A stretch of DNA of 59,658 nucleotides from a virus. This document shows, piece after piece, positions 1 to 8,319 of this stretch. Position 1 is the first letter of the stretch, and each line of letters opens with the position of its first letter. The position numbers and the translations under genes are program-made. The DNA is taken from IMG/VR virus record IMGVR_UViG_3300046535_000317, positions 1-59,658 of that record; one strand, written 5' to 3'. Below the pieces are notes generated by a model. It saw only the letters and a program-made list of their open reading frames with translations, ran no database searches and was not told where the DNA came from.

Positions 1-114
1 TGCAACAGGATTTGCTTTCTTACCGCCACCCGTTGACGTTAACTGAGCAAACGACAAATGCGCTGCAAAAAGCAACGCAAAACTTAACAATAGGCCAGAA
101 GTTAGCTTCCTCAC
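1..114 (-). CDS. Exported fibre protein, N-terminal end (cut by window edge)
   Basis: The gene starts at a GTG (112-114) that overlaps the TGA of the upstream gene in a GTGA junction and runs off the left edge after 38 codons. Residues 1-24 form a Sec signal peptide: MRK, a Leu/Phe/Ala-rich core, then HLSFAQ with likely cleavage after SFA. The mature part begins LTSTGGGKKANPVA. Fibre proteins with an arabinofuranosidase-like domain often continue as AFSGAGDIVSG, which is exactly how the protein at the right edge begins. The two are therefore probably one gene split by linearisation of a circular map. The start and signal peptide are seen directly; the join is inference. Confidence 0.7.
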   Translation of the reverse strand, partial: MRKLTSGLLLSFALLFAAHLSFAQLTSTGGGKKANPVA

Positions 115-419
115 GGAGGGGTTACCTTTACATCAGCTGGAAATACTCGCAATCGCTCATCAAGAGCCAATTTAGTAATAGTTGGCGCAGGATCAGTAAC
201 AACAAGACTATTAGCCGGAAATGTGCCAGCCATCATAATTGAATTGGCAAACCATTTTAGACCGACATCAGTGCCAGACTGATCAGCACGCGGTAATATC
301 TCCGTAACGGTCATAGGAGGACCGCCAGATTTGAGATAGACCACATCGCCAAGGTTTTGTGCAAAACTAGGCGATGATAGAACAGCTAAGAATGCTGCCG
401 ATAGCAACCACTTATTCAT
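111..419 (-). CDS. Exported DUF2158/YodC-like protein
   Basis: This 102-aa protein starts with the signal peptide MNKWLLSAAFLAVLSSPSFA. The mature part contains GDVVYLKSGGPPMTV, then LKWFA and FPANSL, the pattern of the small DUF2158 (YodC) domain (G-D-V-V-x-L-K-S-G-G-P-x-M-T-V, then a W-F pair). Family members I know of are cytosolic, so a secreted version is odd. It lies between two exported fibre-like genes and its stop overlaps the next GTG start. Function unknown; the domain call rests on the motif only. Confidence 0.75.
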   Translation of the reverse strand: MNKWLLSAAFLAVLSSPSFAQNLGDVVYLKSGGPPMTVTEILPRADQSGTDVGLKWFANSIMMAGTFPANSLVVTDPAPTITKLALDERLRVFPADVKVTPP

Positions 420-431
420 ACATTTCTCCCA

Positions 432-3400
432 TTACAACTGAGCGTAATATACAATTGCTTGTGTGGCAGTTCCAGCAGAAGTATTGATACAAAGTGCATT
501 AGAAACTGCTGTCTTAAGTCCACGCGCAAATGGTGAACCATCTACAAGACCAACTTGCGCAGTCAACTGAAAAGCAGGAGTTATTGCGGTAGGACCTCCA
601 CTGCAATTCGTTGACGTACCATAAATCAACTTCACATTAACCGTACCGCCAGCTAGAATCGAATACCCACACACATAGATTATTCGACCGGAACTCAGGG
701 CAACCAACTCAGTTGATCCATTGGTAGAGGCATCGTAAATAGCACTGCTATTGCACTGAATTAATCCCTGAACAAGGCCACCAGTCGCACCACTCGTATT
801 TGCGCCAACATAAACCGCATTGGCAGGAGGCGCTGCACCAGTAGCGGCATCAAAAGCGCCACCCGCATTGCCAAGATTTCGGACAGTTCCAATTACCTTA
901 GTCGTTTCCGCTGACAAAGTAGCATTGACAGAAAACGCTGTATTATCAGAAGCAATAGTAACTCGCTGCGATCCTGTTCCAGTGACACCATTTCCCATTA
1001 ACAGTGCCGCACCATTCATCTGCGCAAGATTTGTAACTGTGGCTACTGTCTGCGCAGCCGAAATATTAACCGTGCCGATAACCTTAGTAGTCTCTGCTGA
1101 TAGAGTAGCATTAACTGAAAACGCCGTATTGTCAGAAGCAATAGTAACACGTTGTGAACCTGTTCCGGTAACGCCATTGCCAGCGAGTGTTGCTGCCGCA
1201 TTAATATAAGATAGCGATGTGGCATTTGTAGTTCCAGGAGTGGTTTGGTCAATGCCTACTTTGCCGATAATGTTTGATCCAGTTGCAAGAGGATTAATCA
1301 GCGCATCGAGAAGCGGATTAACCGACGAGACAGTTGGAGAGATGATGACCTGTCCGCCAGAACCCGTGATAGCTGTCGTCAGCCGAGCACGAATGACGCG
1401 CGTTCCTCTCGTGGACAAGGCAACGGCAGTCTGCCCGGTCGTCAGGGTCAGTGGATTGGTTCCGGCCAGTAGCGGGTACTGCTGATTGACGGCGCTAGTC
1501 GGGAGGTTGACGAACGTGCCGGTCGTGCCAGAGCAATCCGTAGCATCGTTCGCATACTGAAATGAAATGACACCAAGTGTAATTGTTCCACTACCAACGA
1601 TATCAATCAAGACAGTTGGAGCACTATCACCGCAAGACACAACAAGGTTAGTATTTACAGATGTTGCTGTCGTCCACGTTGTAATCGTTCCCCAGTCAGC
1701 ACCTGGACGATTTCGGAGATTACCGCCAACACTCATTTGCGCGGTATTGTAGCGCGTATCGGTCAAAGACAACGGCGCGGAGTTGTACTGACCAACAGCC
1801 AAGGTATTAAGCTGATTGGTTGCTGCGGCGACGTTGGACACGGCACCGACGCGCCCCGCAACCATATTAGTGCCATCGGTAAAACCGACTGCCGTACCAG
1901 CACTTGGAAATGCAGAACCGTAATTAGATGACGTACCTCCAGCACCACCAAACGAAGTTATCTGATTGCCACTAGCATCAACAATTGCAATAGTTTGTGA
2001 AAACGTCGTACCTAATGCTAATGCAGTTGCTCCGCGCAATAGCGGACCACCACTAACAACATTAAGACCAACATAAGATGCATTAGCAGGTGGCGTTGCA
2101 GCAGTTGCGCCAACACCAACACTTAGACTGCTAACACGCAAGCCACCTGCCGTGTCACAAGACAACGGATCAGTTTGTGCAGTCGTATATGTTGGCGCTG
2201 CCGTCGTTACAGCACATTGCGCAAGAGGACCAGTTTGGCCAGAAGTTGTTGAGGCAATAGCGACTGAGCTAGCCCATCCACTCGGCAAACTATTATCATT
2301 AGCAATCGTTACACGTTGCGCGCCAGTGCCTGTTGCACCATTTCCTGCCAAGGTCGTCGCAGTATTAATCTGTGCTAATGAAATTGCATTCGTTGTACCT
2401 ACAGTCGTCTGATCAATCTTAACCGACATATAACCAGCGGTCGAAATAGCAGTGCCATCCGACGCAATCGTTACGCGAGGCGAACCAGTCCCTGTAACAC
2501 CATTGCCCATTAATGGCGTTACACCATTAATTTGTGCAACATTTGTTGAAAGATTAGTTGCACTGACTGCAACTAGCAACTTACCGGCATTATCGCACTG
2601 TAGCGGTGAAGAATTGCCAGTAGTGATTGTCGTTGGCGTTGTATTGAAACCGCAACCAACAAGCCACGCATTGGCAGGAGTAGTAGCATTCTGACCAATA
2701 AAATCAGTAACGCCACCAATATTGCCAACATTACGAACAGTGCCAATAACTTTCGTTGTTTCTGCTGTAAGTGTAGCATTAACAGAGAAAGCCGTGTTAT
2801 CGCTCGCAATAGTAACTCGTTGGCTTCCAGTTCCAGTAACGCCGTTACCCATCAGAACGGTAACGCCATTAATTTGCGAAGTGTTATTAACCCAAGGTGA
2901 TGTGCCTTGATTGACTGTACCAATGACCTTCGTCGTTTCGGCTGAAAGCGTTGCATTAACAGAAAATGCGGTATTGTCACTCGCAATTGTAACGCGCTGA
3001 CTTCCAGTTCCCGTAACACCATTGCCCATAAGAGGCGTAACGGCATTTATCTGCGAAATATTAACCGAAAGATTTGTTGCTGTAACTGGGAATGTGCCAC
3101 CTGTGCCAGTGACAAGCATAGCTGTGCCATTAGCACCTGTATTAGCCACACTCACTTGCAAAGGCGTTGTCGATGTACCGATTTCAGTACCAGCCGCATT
3201 GCGAAGATTGGTGAACAATGCGCGATTAGAAGTTACCTGGAACATGCCTTGCTGACCAGTGGTCAGAGCATTGCTCGTTGCCGTTGTCTGGAAGAAACCA
3301 CCGCCACCAGCAAACAGTGACACACTTGGTGTAAATGACGCAGCATCCGCCGTGCTAACACCAGAACCAGAACAGTTCGCGCACTGAACATTCAGATTGT

Positions 3401-4163
3401 TAGACGTGCTTGCGATAACAGCGCCAGCACCATCAACAATTTGAGTTTTCTGAGTGCCATCCGACTGTTTGGTAGATGTTGCCGCCAATGTAGGAAGCGT
3501 AATCGTACCAGAAATATTATTGATATTATTCGTTGCACCTGTCAATTGAACAGCAAGCGTTCCTGTACCAACAACAGTAGCATTAAGATTAGATGCTGTT
3601 CCTTGTGTAACGGTAACTGACTGACCAGCCGAAATGTTAACAGTACCAATAACCTTGGTTGTTTCTGCAGACAACGTGGCATTAGCAAGCAGCGGCGTCA
3701 TCGACGCGATGCCCTGAACCGTAATAACGTCGGCAGAGGCTGTCCCGGCCGTTCCTAGCGCAGGCTGTTTCGCTGCCGTGCTCGCACCAGTTGGCAGAGT
3801 AATAGTACCACTAATATTGGTAATATTCCAAACGCCAGATTGTGTTGCGGCAAAAGTCGTATTGCCAATTGATCCGCCAGCTTGAAATGGCGTTCCCAAT
3901 GTCGTATTAATCGTGCTTAGTGAAGTATTAATAGTTACCAATCGCCCCGAGATAGACGTTGCGGCAGGAGAAGCGGTTAACAAACCAAGAATTTCATTAC
4001 CGGCTGTATCAAGAATGCCGTGCTGCATCAATTGTAAACCAGCACCAAGGTCTTTTGACTTCAAATTAATATCGGCTCCATTAGTCACCGTAACGGCATT
4101 ATCGGCCGCATTTGCACTAAATGCCCACAATAAGCAAGTGGACGACATTAGGAGTTTGCGCAT
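432..4163 (-). CDS. Exported repetitive fibre-like protein, 1243 aa
   Basis: The start is the ATG at 4163, behind an AAGGA ribosome site; the frame is open further upstream but the signal peptide MRKLLMSSTCLLWAFSANA begins here. The body is Thr/Ala/Gly/Val-rich and almost devoid of charged residues. It carries at least six copies of a unit built around GNGVTGTGSQRVTIASDN, usually followed by AFSVNATLSAETTKVIGTV (coding DNA about 895-1200, 2290-2530 and 2750-3040). The last ~110 residues (VKLIYGTSTNC...IVYYAQL) match the C-terminal half of the protein at 4352-4795. Composition fits a beta-solenoid fibre or adhesin of the virion or the infected-cell surface. No catalytic motif is visible. Confidence 0.8.
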   Translation of the reverse strand: MRKLLMSSTCLLWAFSANAADNAVTVTNGADINLKSKDLGAGLQLMQHGILDTAGNEILGLLTASPAATSISGRLVTINTSLSTINTTLGTPFQAGGSIGNTTFAATQSGVWNITNISGTITLPTGASTAAKQPALGTAGTASADVITVQGIASMTPLLANATLSAETTKVIGTVNISAGQSVTVTQGTASNLNATVVGTGTLAVQLTGATNNINNISGTITLPTLAATSTKQSDGTQKTQIVDGAGAVIASTSNNLNVQCANCSGSGVSTADAASFTPSVSLFAGGGGFFQTTATSNALTTGQQGMFQVTSNRALFTNLRNAAGTEIGTSTTPLQVSVANTGANGTAMLVTGTGGTFPVTATNLSVNISQINAVTPLMGNGVTGTGSQRVTIASDNTAFSVNATLSAETTKVIGTVNQGTSPWVNNTSQINGVTVLMGNGVTGTGSQRVTIASDNTAFSVNATLTAETTKVIGTVRNVGNIGGVTDFIGQNATTPANAWLVGCGFNTTPTTITTGNSSPLQCDNAGKLLVAVSATNLSTNVAQINGVTPLMGNGVTGTGSPRVTIASDGTAISTAGYMSVKIDQTTVGTTNAISLAQINTATTLAGNGATGTGAQRVTIANDNSLPSGWASSVAIASTTSGQTGPLAQCAVTTAAPTYTTAQTDPLSCDTAGGLRVSSLSVGVGATAATPPANASYVGLNVVSGGPLLRGATALALGTTFSQTIAIVDASGNQITSFGGAGGTSSNYGSAFPSAGTAVGFTDGTNMVAGRVGAVSNVAAATNQLNTLAVGQYNSAPLSLTDTRYNTAQMSVGGNLRNRPGADWGTITTWTTATSVNTNLVVSCGDSAPTVLIDIVGSGTITLGVISFQYANDATDCSGTTGTFVNLPTSAVNQQYPLLAGTNPLTLTTGQTAVALSTRGTRVIRARLTTAITGSGGQVIISPTVSSVNPLLDALINPLATGSNIIGKVGIDQTTPGTTNATSLSYINAAATLAGNGVTGTGSQRVTIASDNTAFSVNATLSAETTKVIGTVNISAAQTVATVTNLAQMNGAALLMGNGVTGTGSQRVTIASDNTAFSVNATLSAETTKVIGTVRNLGNAGGAFDAATGAAPPANAVYVGANTSGATGGLVQGLIQCNSSAIYDASTNGSTELVALSSGRIIYVCGYSILAGGTVNVKLIYGTSTNCSGGPTAITPAFQLTAQVGLVDGSPFARGLKTAVSNALCINTSAGTATQAIVYYAQL

Positions 4164-4173
4164 TATAAAATCC

Positions 4174-4365
4174 TTAAAGTGCAACAGGTATGTACTGGCT
4201 ATTACAAGCTTGAGAGAAATCCAGGCTATTAGTACATGGGGGAGGGGGAGTGCCGCCACCAGGAGCGCCTAGGCCAATGCCCATTAACAAAATGGTTCCA
4301 CCAATAGCAGAAGAACTAATAAGCAAAACACCAAAGATTATTATCAACGTGCTAATATTGGGCAT
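4174..4365 (-). CDS. Small membrane-anchored protein, 63 aa
   Basis: The ATG at 4365 begins MPNISTLIIIFGVLLISSSA followed by a second hydrophobic stretch, so residues ~6-33 would form one long membrane segment. The tail GAPGGGTPPPPC has a Pro-rich linker and two cysteines. It overlaps the end of the upstream exported-protein gene by 14 bases and sits inside the cassette of exported proteins. Function unknown; possibly a membrane anchor or exported peptide. Confidence 0.6.
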   Translation of the reverse strand: MPNISTLIIIFGVLLISSSAIGGTILLMGIGLGAPGGGTPPPPCTNSLDFSQACNSQYIPVAL

Positions 4366-4795
4366 AACTGACCGACCCAGCAACCAAACTTGAGCCAGAA
4401 GCAGTTAAGCATAGAGCATTGCCAGAAGGTACGAATAGGATTACACCTGTGCCATTGCCCTTAGAAATTCCAGCTTGTGCAATTAGCGGGTAAGCACCAG
4501 TCAAATCAGTCGTACCAGTTCCGCAAGCCACTCCCGTACCATAAACAAGCTTTACGTTATTTGTATTGCTCGCCATCATGTCAAAAGAAGTGACGTAAAT
4601 CTGCTTTCCAGTAACCAGGGGAATCACCTCTGTAGTCGTTGCTGCGGCAACACTGATTTTTGCAGAATTAGATGCACCGGCTTCTGGAATACAGTTACTA
4701 CCATTCGATGTATGACACGGCTTAAACGTCTGCTGTGCAGACGCCAGTGTAGGCACACAAAGCAATGCCCACGATACAAGCAGGAGTTTTCGCAT
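4352..4795 (-). CDS. Exported protein sharing a domain with the 1243-aa fibre
   Basis: This 147-aa protein starts at the ATG at 4795, with GAGG upstream. The signal peptide is MRKLLLVSWALLCVPTLASA. The mature part (VKLVYGTGVACGTGT...NALCLTASG...GSVSYAQY) aligns with the C-terminus of the 432-4163 product (VKLIYGTSTNCSGGP...NALCINTSA...IVYYAQL). The two conserved cysteines suggest a disulphide, which fits export. This is probably a stand-alone copy of a fibre tip or capping domain. Role inferred, relationship seen. Confidence 0.75.
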   Translation of the reverse strand: MRKLLLVSWALLCVPTLASAQQTFKPCHTSNGSNCIPEAGASNSAKISVAAATTTEVIPLVTGKQIYVTSFDMMASNTNNVKLVYGTGVACGTGTTDLTGAYPLIAQAGISKGNGTGVILFVPSGNALCLTASGSSLVAGSVSYAQY

Positions 4796-4834
4796 TAAAA
4801 TGTCCTCAAAAAAAGAGGAAGCAATTATAGGCAA

Positions 4835-5341
4835 TTAAGATAACGGTGTCAGAAAACAGGTAACAACAACACCAGCAGAAGATTGAATAGCATCGGCGAA
4901 ATCGACCGACAACCGATTACCAGCAGCAAGCGTGACAGTCGCGACAGTCGCCGATAATGCGCCTGTCTGTACGGTATTTGCCGTTCCATTCAAATTAAAA
5001 CCAGTTGTCAACAAATCAGTTCCGGCTCCAGGCGCGTCGGTGCCAGTGTCCTTAACAACTTGCAATACGCTCGTGCTACCAGCCGCGACAGAATGAATCT
5101 CGCGGCACGAGATCACACGCATTGATCTACTGGCAATAAAAAATACCTGATCCGTAGCGGCAGGTGTTCCAGTAAACATATATGTTGCGACGACAGTGCC
5201 ATTGTTGAAACGATCAACAATTTGGTTTAGCTGACTGCCATCAATCAGGCGAGGCCCAGGCTCGTAACGTTGGAGTAGGTTTTGCGCATTTGCAGGAAGC
5301 GCAATCAGCGCCAAAATGGCAGCAATAAGCCACTTTTTCAT
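4835..5341 (-). CDS. Exported hypothetical protein, 168 aa
   Basis: The ATG at 5341 follows AGGTGATAAG and opens the signal peptide MKKWLIAAILALIALPANA. The mature chain is rich in small and beta-prone residues and contains two cysteines (SCREIH and VVTCFL). It sits in the exported-protein cassette between the small-terminase candidate and the window edge. No family recognised; a virion or surface beta-sandwich protein is plausible. Confidence 0.75.
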   Translation of the reverse strand: MKKWLIAAILALIALPANAQNLLQRYEPGPRLIDGSQLNQIVDRFNNGTVVATYMFTGTPAATDQVFFIASRSMRVISCREIHSVAAGSTSVLQVVKDTGTDAPGAGTDLLTTGFNLNGTANTVQTGALSATVATVTLAAGNRLSVDFADAIQSSAGVVVTCFLTPLS

Positions 5342-5412
5342 CTTATCACCTATGATTACCATAACATAATTATGGAATTGATTAAGTTATGAAAACGTGA
5401 AAAAGCAACGGA

Positions 5413-5979
5413 TTACTGCACGCGATACCAAGTGGTGTTGGATACGCGGTAGACCCATTCAACGCAAGAAGCTGCACCTGTTATAACTGGGACCAGCAAG
5501 GCAGTCGGCGCGAGGCTTACAGTAGTGCCAGAGCCAGCCGTCACAGTCAGCGTTGTAATGATATTGTTCGTGCAAATGCCAAACAACTGGCCCTCAATTA
5601 GATTTGTTGAAGCTGGCGTCGTAATGGTAAGTGCGGTAACAGTGCCGCTCGAAATATTCATAATGCGACGAGTCAGATACGTCGCAGTTGTATTAGCCGT
5701 GCCATCAATATAAGTATTAATGCCACCGCCAAGCGTCATCATGCTAAATTTACCAGACTGCGGCTGCTGACCACTCGCGGCATTGGTATCGGCCGGAACA
5801 GTTTCAGCACCAGTCTGCGCAGGGCCAGCGGGAACCGTATTGACACACGTTCCATTGACCGTGCTAGAGCAATATGAATTGCCACCGATAATCGGCATAT
5901 TCGGTGCGAATGTCTGCGCCAATGCCGCGACACCGGCAACAGAAAGAATAGCAATTGTAGGCAAAAGGCGCTTGAACAT
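5413..5979 (-). CDS. Exported hypothetical protein, 188 aa
   Basis: The ATG at 5979 (AAGGAA upstream) opens MFKRLLPTIAILSVAGVAALA, a signal peptide, followed by QTFAPNMPIIGG. Cysteine pairs occur early in the mature chain (NSYCSSTVNGTCV) and near the end (GICTNN, ASCVEW), which suits an oxidising compartment. The chain is Thr/Ala-rich and beta-prone like its neighbours. Function unknown; it is the first of the exported cassette after the small-terminase candidate. Confidence 0.75.
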   Translation of the reverse strand: MFKRLLPTIAILSVAGVAALAQTFAPNMPIIGGNSYCSSTVNGTCVNTVPAGPAQTGAETVPADTNAASGQQPQSGKFSMMTLGGGINTYIDGTANTTATYLTRRIMNISSGTVTALTITTPASTNLIEGQLFGICTNNIITTLTVTAGSGTTVSLAPTALLVPVITGAASCVEWVYRVSNTTWYRVQ

Positions 5980-6010
5980 TGCAATGTTTCCTTTGGTTGA
6001 AAGGGGAATG

Positions 6011-6610
6011 TTACGAACTATTACTAACAAGCTTCAAGTTAACACCAAGATCGTAAACCTCGTCAACTTCGCTATGCTCAATAACCTTTTCCTCAGTCTT
6101 TTGATCAGGTGCTTTGACGAGAATGATTTCCATTCGATTGTCATTGTTATTGATGGTCGAAGCGTCGATGTTAATCTTATTGAGATAACCACGAATTTCG
6201 GCATACAGCTTCAAAGCGTTCAGCCGTTCTTTGCTTTCATGGATGGGAAGCCCCTGCGGCGATTTCTCACCTTCAAACCGCAACAGCTTTGCTAAAAGTT
6301 GGTCTTTGTCAAGTAAATTTATTTCGTTTTCAACTGCTTCGCGAGCATCGACAACAATCGGATCGCGCAACCAGTTTTGTACTGCCCACAAGCCATCAGG
6401 CATTTTGTTGTTGAAAACAAGCAGTGCCGCGTCTAACGGCTTATCGCCTTTGCCCAGGCGGACGCCGAAGGCGCGCTTGAGCGCAATATCGCCGTGCCAT
6501 TCGGGCTTCTCAGGCTCACGCGAGGCAATCGGCATGTCCCATGCGCTACGCACAGGCGGTTTAACCTCGAAAATCGGTTGTGGAGCCGTAAACATGATTG
6601 TCGATAACAT
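6011..6610 (-). CDS. Small terminase subunit candidate
   Basis: This 199-aa protein has an N-terminal region (ALKRAFGVRLGKG...FNNKMPDGLWAVQNWLRDP) and a C-terminal helical part (LLDKDQLLAKLLRF, then ERLNALKLYAEIRGYLNKINID, then NNNDNRMEI) that resemble small terminase subunits of several podoviruses. The small subunit recognises packaging DNA and loads the large subunit. If the map is circular it lies upstream of the large terminase in the late transcript, separated by the exported-protein cassette. Its ATG (6610) abuts the T-tract of a terminator; ATG 6595 is an alternative start. No strong ribosome site precedes either. Family call is by pattern, not by search. Confidence 0.6.
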   Translation of the reverse strand: MLSTIMFTAPQPIFEVKPPVRSAWDMPIASREPEKPEWHGDIALKRAFGVRLGKGDKPLDAALLVFNNKMPDGLWAVQNWLRDPIVVDAREAVENEINLLDKDQLLAKLLRFEGEKSPQGLPIHESKERLNALKLYAEIRGYLNKINIDASTINNNDNRMEIILVKAPDQKTEEKVIEHSEVDEVYDLGVNLKLVSNSS

Positions 6611-6639
6611 AAAAACGGCCGATCAATCAAGACCGGCCG
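6611..6639 (-). terminator. Rho-independent terminator before the late region
   Basis: On the minus strand a 9-bp stem (CGGCCGGTC / GATCGGCCG, one G-U pair) with a 6-base loop TTGATT is followed by TTTTT, and the next base starts the ATG of the small-terminase candidate. It would stop leftward transcription arriving from the early region. Confidence 0.8.
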
Positions 6640-6883
6640 CCAAGTTGGTTAGAAGGGGGCACCAATGAAGCGTACTTCACACCACACACGTTGATCGTCT
6701 CTCCGACCTGTCACGTCCATGGCTGGCCTAGGGTTTCCCTCTCGGTACGTCCTACAGAGCCAGTCTGTTACCCATCCGACCTAGCTGGCCGACGTTCGCC
6801 GTGGCATACCCATGGATGTAATGGTTCCAACGGTAGCGGTTCCTCGCGTTGGACGTGCTGGAGCCGGAACCCCGCAGCACTAT
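6640..6883 (-). ncRNA. Structured non-coding stretch upstream of the terminator
   Basis: No convincing gene lies between the 168-aa gene and the terminator. Read on the minus strand the segment offers successive hairpins: GTGCTG/CAGCAC, TCCAACG/CGTTGGA, ACAGA/TCTGT with loop CTGGC, AGGG/CCCT with loop AAA, TGAAG/CTTCA with a TACG loop (6666-6679), and TTGGT/ACCAA. Repeats GGCCAGC and GGTCGGA occur twice each. It may be an untranslated leader, an antiterminator RNA or a processed small RNA. Only the pairing potential is seen. Confidence 0.45.
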
Positions 6884-7390
6884 TCACACCACACGTACAA
6901 CCAAAACACCATCGACATCTGCTGTCTTATCGGCAAATTCATCACCTTTGGCAATCCGACGAGCAACATAGCGACGGCCAAAGATATAATTTGGTCGTGA
7001 GACAGGATCGTGACCGTAAATTACTCGGCCTGCACCGTCAAGCTGAAGTGAACCGTCAGGATTTAATTTTGTGGTGCGGATATAAACGTCTTCCCACACT
7101 TCATCACCGTTCGCGTCTGTCTCAATTTCGCTGTACCAATCGTTAACGAGAGCAAGCTGTGGCGCAAGTCTAGCTACAGTTTGCGCAGTCGTTTCATTGG
7201 GCACATTGGGGATGAAAAAACCCGCTCCAGGCTCCATATCATCGAATGGATACAGGAACTTATCTTCAGGCTCAGGCTCGATTTCGTTGATAATTGCGAC
7301 TTTCGGCTTTACCGGCTTCGGTGGATCAGCAGCTTTGGGCGGATCAACATGCTTTGGCTCAGCCTTGGCCTTCTCATCGACCTTATCCAT
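6884..7390 (-). CDS. DUF7303-like phage protein, 168 aa
   Basis: Residues 1-40 are Lys/Pro/Glu-rich and probably disordered. The core has YPFDDMEPGAGFFIPN, the signature I associate with DUF7303-type phage proteins, then FGRRYVARRIAKGDEFA and a C-terminal DGVLVVRVV. The protein at 8591-9256 has the same layout (YPWASMDVGGTFFVP, then DGVLVGRVL), so the two are paralogues. Function unknown. The stop codon lies inside a 12-base repeat (TTCACACCACAC) that recurs at 6676. Confidence 0.65.
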   Translation of the reverse strand: MDKVDEKAKAEPKHVDPPKAADPPKPVKPKVAIINEIEPEPEDKFLYPFDDMEPGAGFFIPNVPNETTAQTVARLAPQLALVNDWYSEIETDANGDEVWEDVYIRTTKLNPDGSLQLDGAGRVIYGHDPVSRPNYIFGRRYVARRIAKGDEFADKTADVDGVLVVRVV

Positions 7391-7474
7391 GATTTAATTC
7401 CTTTGTGCGAATAGGTGGAACCGTAATCAACGCGCCTTGGCATGAAAAGTTCCATGTCGCAAGGTCACGTCACC

Positions 7475-8080
7475 TTAATTGACTTGTATTTGCACAGGCA
7501 ACAGCACAAAGTCAGCAATTCCTTTGCCTCGCCACTTTTTATCATTGCTTTTGAGCTTTTCTGGATTTACCAGCTTCATTCGTTTTCTGCGCTCTTGCTT
7601 TTGTGTATTACGATATTCACGACAATCAATGCACTTACATCTAGCAGTAGGACAACCGGCGACTGCATATTTAACACCAATTCTCTTTTTATTTGCCTCT
7701 GAAACAGCTTTGCGCTGGTGTTCTGTCGGCTTCCAGCCTTTACGTTTAGCCTTAGTTTCCTCTGAATGCTTATAGCCTAAACAACTGCCAGCTTTTGGCA
7801 ATAAGTTATAACCAAATCTATGATCATAACACTTGGTAATGTCCATATAATATTGTTCTCGCTCTAACAAATCTTCCTTATTGTCAACATATTCAACAAT
7901 TGTAAATGCAAAATTCTCACAAAAATATTTGTTCCACGCTCTTTGTAAAAGCCTATTGTGATGTGTACCTAGCTCTAGCGTCTTTATATGCAAGCCCCAT
8001 CTATCATAAATATTGGCAGCGCTGCCAACATATTTCTTGCCATTAACAATATTGCGTATAACGTAGATACCAGAAATCAT
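7475..8080 (-). CDS. GIY-YIG homing endonuclease
   Basis: This 201-aa protein opens with SGIYVIRNIVNGKKYVGSA, the GIY-YIG core, followed by the conserved Arg in YDRWGLH and a Glu in LLEREQYYMD. A NUMOD-like DNA-binding motif follows (GYKHSEETKAKRKG) and the C-terminus is basic with a Cys cluster (CPTARCKCIDC). The enzyme would nick or cut DNA at a specific site and spread by homing. Its start overlaps the stop of the KTSC gene by an ATGA, so it is neatly fitted into the operon. Confidence 0.9.
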   Translation of the reverse strand: MISGIYVIRNIVNGKKYVGSAANIYDRWGLHIKTLELGTHHNRLLQRAWNKYFCENFAFTIVEYVDNKEDLLEREQYYMDITKCYDHRFGYNLLPKAGSCLGYKHSEETKAKRKGWKPTEHQRKAVSEANKKRIGVKYAVAGCPTARCKCIDCREYRNTQKQERRKRMKLVNPEKLKSNDKKWRGKGIADFVLLPVQIQVN

Positions 8081-8295
8081 GTTACTTTAACTGATTTTCT
8101 ACGCCTAATATTAGTCCAAAAATGCCTACCCACCGACGCAGCTTGCTTCAATGCCTCATATTCCGTTTTCGGACACTCGGGATAATGATACGTCTGGCCA
8201 CTGCTAAAATGGATAACGAGCGTGCCGCTATCGTCGTGATAATCGCAAGCGTCAATTGACGAGCTATCCTTGAACTTGTGATGATTCGCTGTCAC
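8077..8295 (-). CDS. KTSC-domain protein
   Basis: This 72-aa protein starts at GTG 8295 after GGGAGA. SSSIDACDYHDDSGTLVIHF, SGQTYHYPECP, and SVGRHFWTNIR follow the KTSC domain pattern (small proteins linked to phages and to Lys-tRNA synthetase C-termini). Exact role is unknown. A promoter with TTGACA-N17-TAGATT lies just upstream at 8320-8348. Confidence 0.8.
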   Translation of the reverse strand: MTANHHKFKDSSSIDACDYHDDSGTLVIHFSSGQTYHYPECPKTEYEALKQAASVGRHFWTNIRRRKSVKVT

Positions 8296-8319
8296 TGCTA
8301 TCTCCCATCTGATAGCTGT

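Noticed and set aside
820-1209. Rightward open frame of 129 codons opposite the 1243-aa fibre gene
   Set aside because: It mirrors the repeat units of the real gene on the other strand and has no ribosome site; a shadow of repetitive, low-stop coding DNA.
6640-6883. tRNA gene
   Set aside because: The stretch is hairpin-rich, but no cloverleaf with a proper T-loop (GTTCRA) and anticodon arm could be fitted on either strand.
6691-7146. Rightward open frame of 151 codons over the non-coding stretch and the DUF7303-like gene
   Set aside because: His/Ser/Arg/Trp-rich, no ribosome site, and it crosses a well-supported leftward gene.
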